Origin: Synchiropus splendidus
Lineage: Eukaryota; Chordata; Actinopteri; Syngnathiformes; Callionymidae
Length of the DNA: 64,000 nt
NCBI RefSeq assembly: GCF_027744825.2
Contig: NC_071338.1
Coordinates: 24,180,001 to 24,244,000, forward strand
Direction: 5' to 3'
Positions 59,881 through 64,000 of the stretch are shown piece by piece (the first letter of the stretch is position 1; each line of letters begins with the position of its first letter). A program made the position numbers and the translations under genes. The notes beneath the pieces were generated by a model. The model worked only from the letters and a program-made list of their open reading frames with translations, was not told the origin of the DNA and did not search any database.

Positions 59881-60669
59881 TTCTTTGAGGCCTCGTAGTA
59901 AGAGATGATAGTTTTAGAGGCAGGAAAAAAGCCAAAGATGCATCCCCATTATAGACAGAGGACTAAAATAATAGCATGTTTATAGCAGCATCCTCTTCTT
60001 TATAGCCGCCGTACGACTGTGCCAGAGCTCACTTACCGTCCCAAGGCAATAAGAACTAATCCCGACATCTGCGAAGAAGCCTGAGCAACATTTATTTTGG
60101 TGTAATCTGTGTTCATAAAACCTAAAATCAGTAATTGCCGTGGATCAAAGTAGAAATGCCATCATTATGGGTTTATGGAGCCGAGCTTTGATAAATACTA
60201 ATGCTCTTTCTTTGCTTCTAATGGTTCTGAGAGGGCTTTTGCTGCATTTTTTTTAATTGCTGATATGGGTTTCTGAGCAGGAATGTGTTTGGCGGTAAAT
60301 GGAGACCTCAGGTGGAAAACATAAAAGCCTCTTGCTTCTGTTAATGATGTAAAGTGCCCGGCGAAATGGCGTTGTGGGTATTCCTGTATAGCTTTTATAG
60401 AAAAGTCACCGGGGAGCAATAAGATTCAGGAAGGAGACAACAGAGGAAGGCAGAGACTGAGAGCAAAGCTTTGTCCACAAGTTTTGAGGCGACGCCAGCA
60501 AAGGGATGCACAAGTAGCTGGGAGGTTTGGAGTGGCTTCATTCAAAAACAACCAAGTGGACTCTTTTATTAAAGGAACTTGGACATCTATATTGAGCCTT
60601 TAATTCCTCCTGTAGACAGAAAGCATATCACATTTATGGAAAAATGATCTCTTCTTTCCACATACAAGT

Positions 60670-60950
60670 AACATCCGACTTACGACCGGGATCAGTTCAG
60701 ACCAACCGGTCGTAAGTCAGATTGGACGTAAGTCGAATGCCATTCAAAATAGCTGACTCGAGGGTTATAGGTGCTACTGTAGTGGTAGATCGCTGTGTGA
60801 GAGTGAGATGTTGGGATACTATGCTGCCGTAACTGTCGTACGCATTGCCGGGCTGCGACGTGCTGCGGTGCCAGACATTGAAAAAAAAAAAAAGCATCTG
60901 CTGGCGTATGTACGGGTGGATGTAAGTCTGGTCGTAAGTCAGCTGCGCCA
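60670..60950. mobile_element. Putative inverted-repeat element rich in GACTTACGACC motifs
   Basis: GACTTACGACCGG at 60677 is answered by CCGGTCGTAAGTCAG at about 60706. More GTAAGTC/CGTAAGTC copies occur at 60727 and 60930-60945. The motif resembles ends of some fish DNA transposons, but the outer limits and target duplication are not defined. Confidence 0.4.
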
Positions 60951-63900
60951 ACTTCAGCCACGCAGCAGAAGTCCAATGATGTCTAGTAAACTTCTACACG
61001 ATCGAGAAGTCGTGTGTATGTGTGTTCCTTTGTCAGAGTCAATGTCTGTGGTGGACACAAACCTGATATCAGCTGTGTTTCGTTGCTCGCGACGATGCTC
61101 ATCTGCTGATGTGTTGCGCAACGTCCATCACTCAGGCCCTTTCAGTTTTTGTTTCGGTTAAAGGAGGAGTTTAATCCCAAAACCTGTCGTAGGAAGCATG
61201 TTCAGGAGAGCTCCATCGCTTCTGTGACCTATGAAGTTAAAGTATTCGATCAGTCAGCACAGAGTTGAAAATAACAGTCTGAAACAGCTCCTTGCTACCT
61301 GTCAGCTTCGATCGCTCTTCCTCTACGGTCATAGGACTGAAGAGCTCACGGTGCCACCACTTGTCACGGAGGTGCCACTGCATGTAAACCGTGAGAACAT
61401 GACACAATCGGACTCAATGGCTTCATCGAGCCATTGCCTTTGTTTAGGCTACGCTCTGCATGGAACTGGGTTGGGAACCGCAGTCATTGACAGCGAGTTA
61501 GAGAGACAGTTGTGTCTTGCACTCCACTTGCACCTGAGTAATGCGCCTGTCCAGCAGGTGCGTGCGGCAGTAGCACTGGTGCAAAAAAAAAAAAAAGCAT
61601 CCTTTTTTTTTTTCGTGGCCCAAGCGCCCGCCCCATGCCGTCCGGGGCAGCTGTCCTGTTCACCCGTGCCTAAAACTGTCACTGCTCAGAAGTAGACACG
61701 TGAAATGAGATGGAATAGATGGGGATGGAGCAGAGGTTGTTTCCAAACCGACCAAAATAAGATTTGCCTTGTTGTATCAGGTGTCAGGGACAGTGTGCTC
61801 TGATATGGAATCCATTACGGGGTCCATTTCGAAGTGACAGAGGACAACATGACAGCAGAAGAGACGTCAGTATCTGTTGCCGTCACTGACATCAGGCTCA
61901 TGGATGGGATCCACACCCAACTGAGACCCATCACTCAGAGTCACTCTCGTCGCTAGTGTTGCCAGTAAATAGTGATAAGTAAATGTTCTGTTGGGATGGT
62001 CTCATAGGTGTCATGATAGAAGTGACTATATTTGTCTTGTCTTCCTCTTAAATACTGTACTCAGAACATTCAGTCACAGGCGCTCCCAAGTCAAAGTTTA
62101 ATGGCAGCCAGTCTTTAAGTTGAGTCTCAATGTTATGGTAACAATGCATTTTGTAGGGTGTCTTTGAGTTTCACTGCTTTAAAGTGTTTTTTGATATCTT
62201 AAATTCAGCGAAAAAAAAGGTTCTACAGATCATATGAAGCAGCTATGTCATTGTTTTTTACTAGAATATAGTAGAATACTACCTACTCACAACTCACAAC
62301 ACACAAAAAGGAGACATCCATGTCAATTATTTTGGTGACTCAGACTCCCCTTTTTTGAGTGGGATTTAACAAGTTACCCTCCTGTCTAGAATCCTCTAGT
62401 CTTCCTCTTCTAGTCCAATCATCTGAGCTTCCAGATGAGTACAGACCCGTTTACAGTCGACGTCATCGACAAGTATGGACTGGCGTCTTGGCAACATACT
62501 GCATGTAAAACCTCTACTGTAGTGTCAATTTTAGATGTTTTTTTTTTGACATCAAGTGTCTCAGCCACACAACAAAGAAGACGACTATATACTCCAACAA
62601 TCTCTCCACAACGCCATCTATAGTGAACCAGAGGTTTATCACGAGGATACTGTCATCGTCTACCTGCTTCCCGATTCAGCTCTGAGACCCACTGACCCCT
62701 CAAAGCAGCAGGCATAGAAACCGCTCTCCGTAACCAATGTTGCTGCTTCAGCCACCTTTGATTTCCCCCTCCATCAGCGGTCTGTGTCCCCCCTGTCGGC
62801 CAGTCACACTGTGTCCTCTGTGGGGAGGCCGAGACCATTAAGCAGCCAACACACTCCGCTGCTTCTCTCTGTTTAATTGCCTGATAGGGCTTGTGATATT
62901 TTTATCAGCCGTCCTGTGGCGGATGGCTGCTGAGAACCGAATGTGTGTGTGTTTGTGTGTGTGTGTCTGTTTAGTGTCATGCCTCAATACACCTCTGACA
63001 AGAGAGCTTGCCTGTTTGCTGCAGGAAACCCGGCGCTTGCGTGCACCTGCATATCAAACTGTGTGACCCAAGCTCTCAGCCGTGACACGGCACAGAACAT
63101 TCATACCTAAATACAGCTCTGGCTTTGATGCCTCATCATCATCATCATCACACTGGAGATAATGAGTCATATCTTCAGCACTTTTGAGCCTGATTAAACA
63201 TCACTGCTGGAAAATGTTCCCTCACAGTTCACCTCAGTGGCGGAGGTGGCCCCGGAGCAGGGCAGCCGCGCCATGGATATCACGTTTATCGGTTACCAGT
63301 GAACCATTGGGTCTTTTTAATTTGCATTCGCCGACTACTGAGGCTGAAGTTCAGCCAAACAAGCGCGAAAATCTGAAATTTAAACGGCACAAATAATTCC
63401 TACCCTTCATTTTGGGACAACCTCTCCCACCCAAGGGCATCCAGGGTCAGGCATTAACCTCTGAATGAAAGAGCCAGGACACAGCTCCGTCCCAAATTAA
63501 CCCTTTCTCACCGACACTTTCAAAGAGTCATTTCAGGCTTCAGGGCAAGATAAAGCAAGAGCAAGTCCAGCGCCTGCTGACCAGCATAAAATCAGGAAAG
63601 ACCAGGTTTCTTATTTTTATTCCCGCTGAGTTTTGGAAAGAGGATTAGGAAGTGGAGTTTACCTCCTGGGATCTCTTTGAGTGCTCGCCGTGTTTAATGT
63701 AGGATTATTGAATACTCCGGCAACCGTCCGTCTCACACCTTCTTTGTGGACACTTCACACTGCGCCGGACTTCAGTCACGCCTTCACTAGGAAATGGTCG
63801 AAGGGACTTATCAGGTTTCGTCTTGCGAGTCCGAAGAAGCAATTAATTTACAGGTGGGATCTTGGATCTCTGGTTGCTCACTGACTCTGTACCAGGGGAA

Positions 63901-64000
63901 CTCAAATTGTAATCTGAAAGGGCCTCAGATTTTATTCAGCAAGTCAAAGAGAGGTAGGTCAGGTGACATGCTGAACTGCGTAACGCAAAACAACAACATA
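60951..64000. other. Intergenic DNA at the right edge of the window
   Basis: No gene is supported. A 154-codon plus-strand open frame (61231-61695) contains homopolymer-encoded Lys and Phe runs and no family motifs. A (TCA)n run lies at 63134-63150, and a GT-rich patch at 62943-62970. Confidence 0.5.

Noticed and set aside
61231..61695. 154-codon plus-strand open frame
   Set aside because: Includes Lys and Phe runs from homopolymers, no recognisable domain, no splice or promoter context; lies in repeat-like sequence.
63220..63300. Possible exon EVAPEQGSRAMDIT after CTCAG
   Set aside because: Frame stops soon after, no good donor in phase and no neighbouring exons.

Overview
The window is vertebrate nuclear DNA, most likely from a ray-finned (percomorph-type) teleost. 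The genes are split into many short exons with GT-AG introns. Coding sequence is strongly vertebrate-like, and the non-coding DNA carries AT-rich microsatellites and repeat families typical of fish (L2-like and RTE-like LINE ends, hAT and mariner-type MITEs). Species cannot be named from the sequence alone. I assembled four protein-coding genes exon by exon. In each, the frame stays open through every junction.

Layout: (1) 0.8-23.6 kb, minus strand: parp6, a mono-ADP-ribosyltransferase gene with 22 coding exons (637 aa) and two predicted 5' non-coding segments. (2) 26.1-42.08 kb, plus strand: pkm, muscle-type pyruvate kinase (532 aa). It has a non-coding first exon and a pair of mutually exclusive 167-bp exons that match the mammalian PKM1/PKM2 choice. 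(3) 42.13-44.94 kb and 46.85-50.83 kb, minus strand: two head-to-tail copies of dhdh (dihydrodiol / D-xylose dehydrogenase). Both are 334 aa with identical intron positions. (4) 50.8-64 kb: about 13 kb with no gene I can support, holding decayed transposable elements.

parp6 and pkm are divergent (head to head, roughly 3 kb between first exons). pkm and the first dhdh copy are convergent, with predicted cleavage sites about 50 bp apart. The functional centre is glucose/carbonyl metabolism. pkm catalyses the last step of glycolysis, and its alternative exons decide whether the tetramer can be controlled by fructose-1,6-bisphosphate. The dhdh copies are cytosolic NADP-dependent dehydrogenases. 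parp6 is a signalling enzyme.

Other items are a short candidate exon with a YY1-like promoter motif between the dhdh copies, a 183-bp TA tract immediately upstream of dhdh copy 1, several CTCF-like motifs (one between the two alternative pkm exons), and a ~105-bp palindromic repeat family whose ends are CTCF-like.
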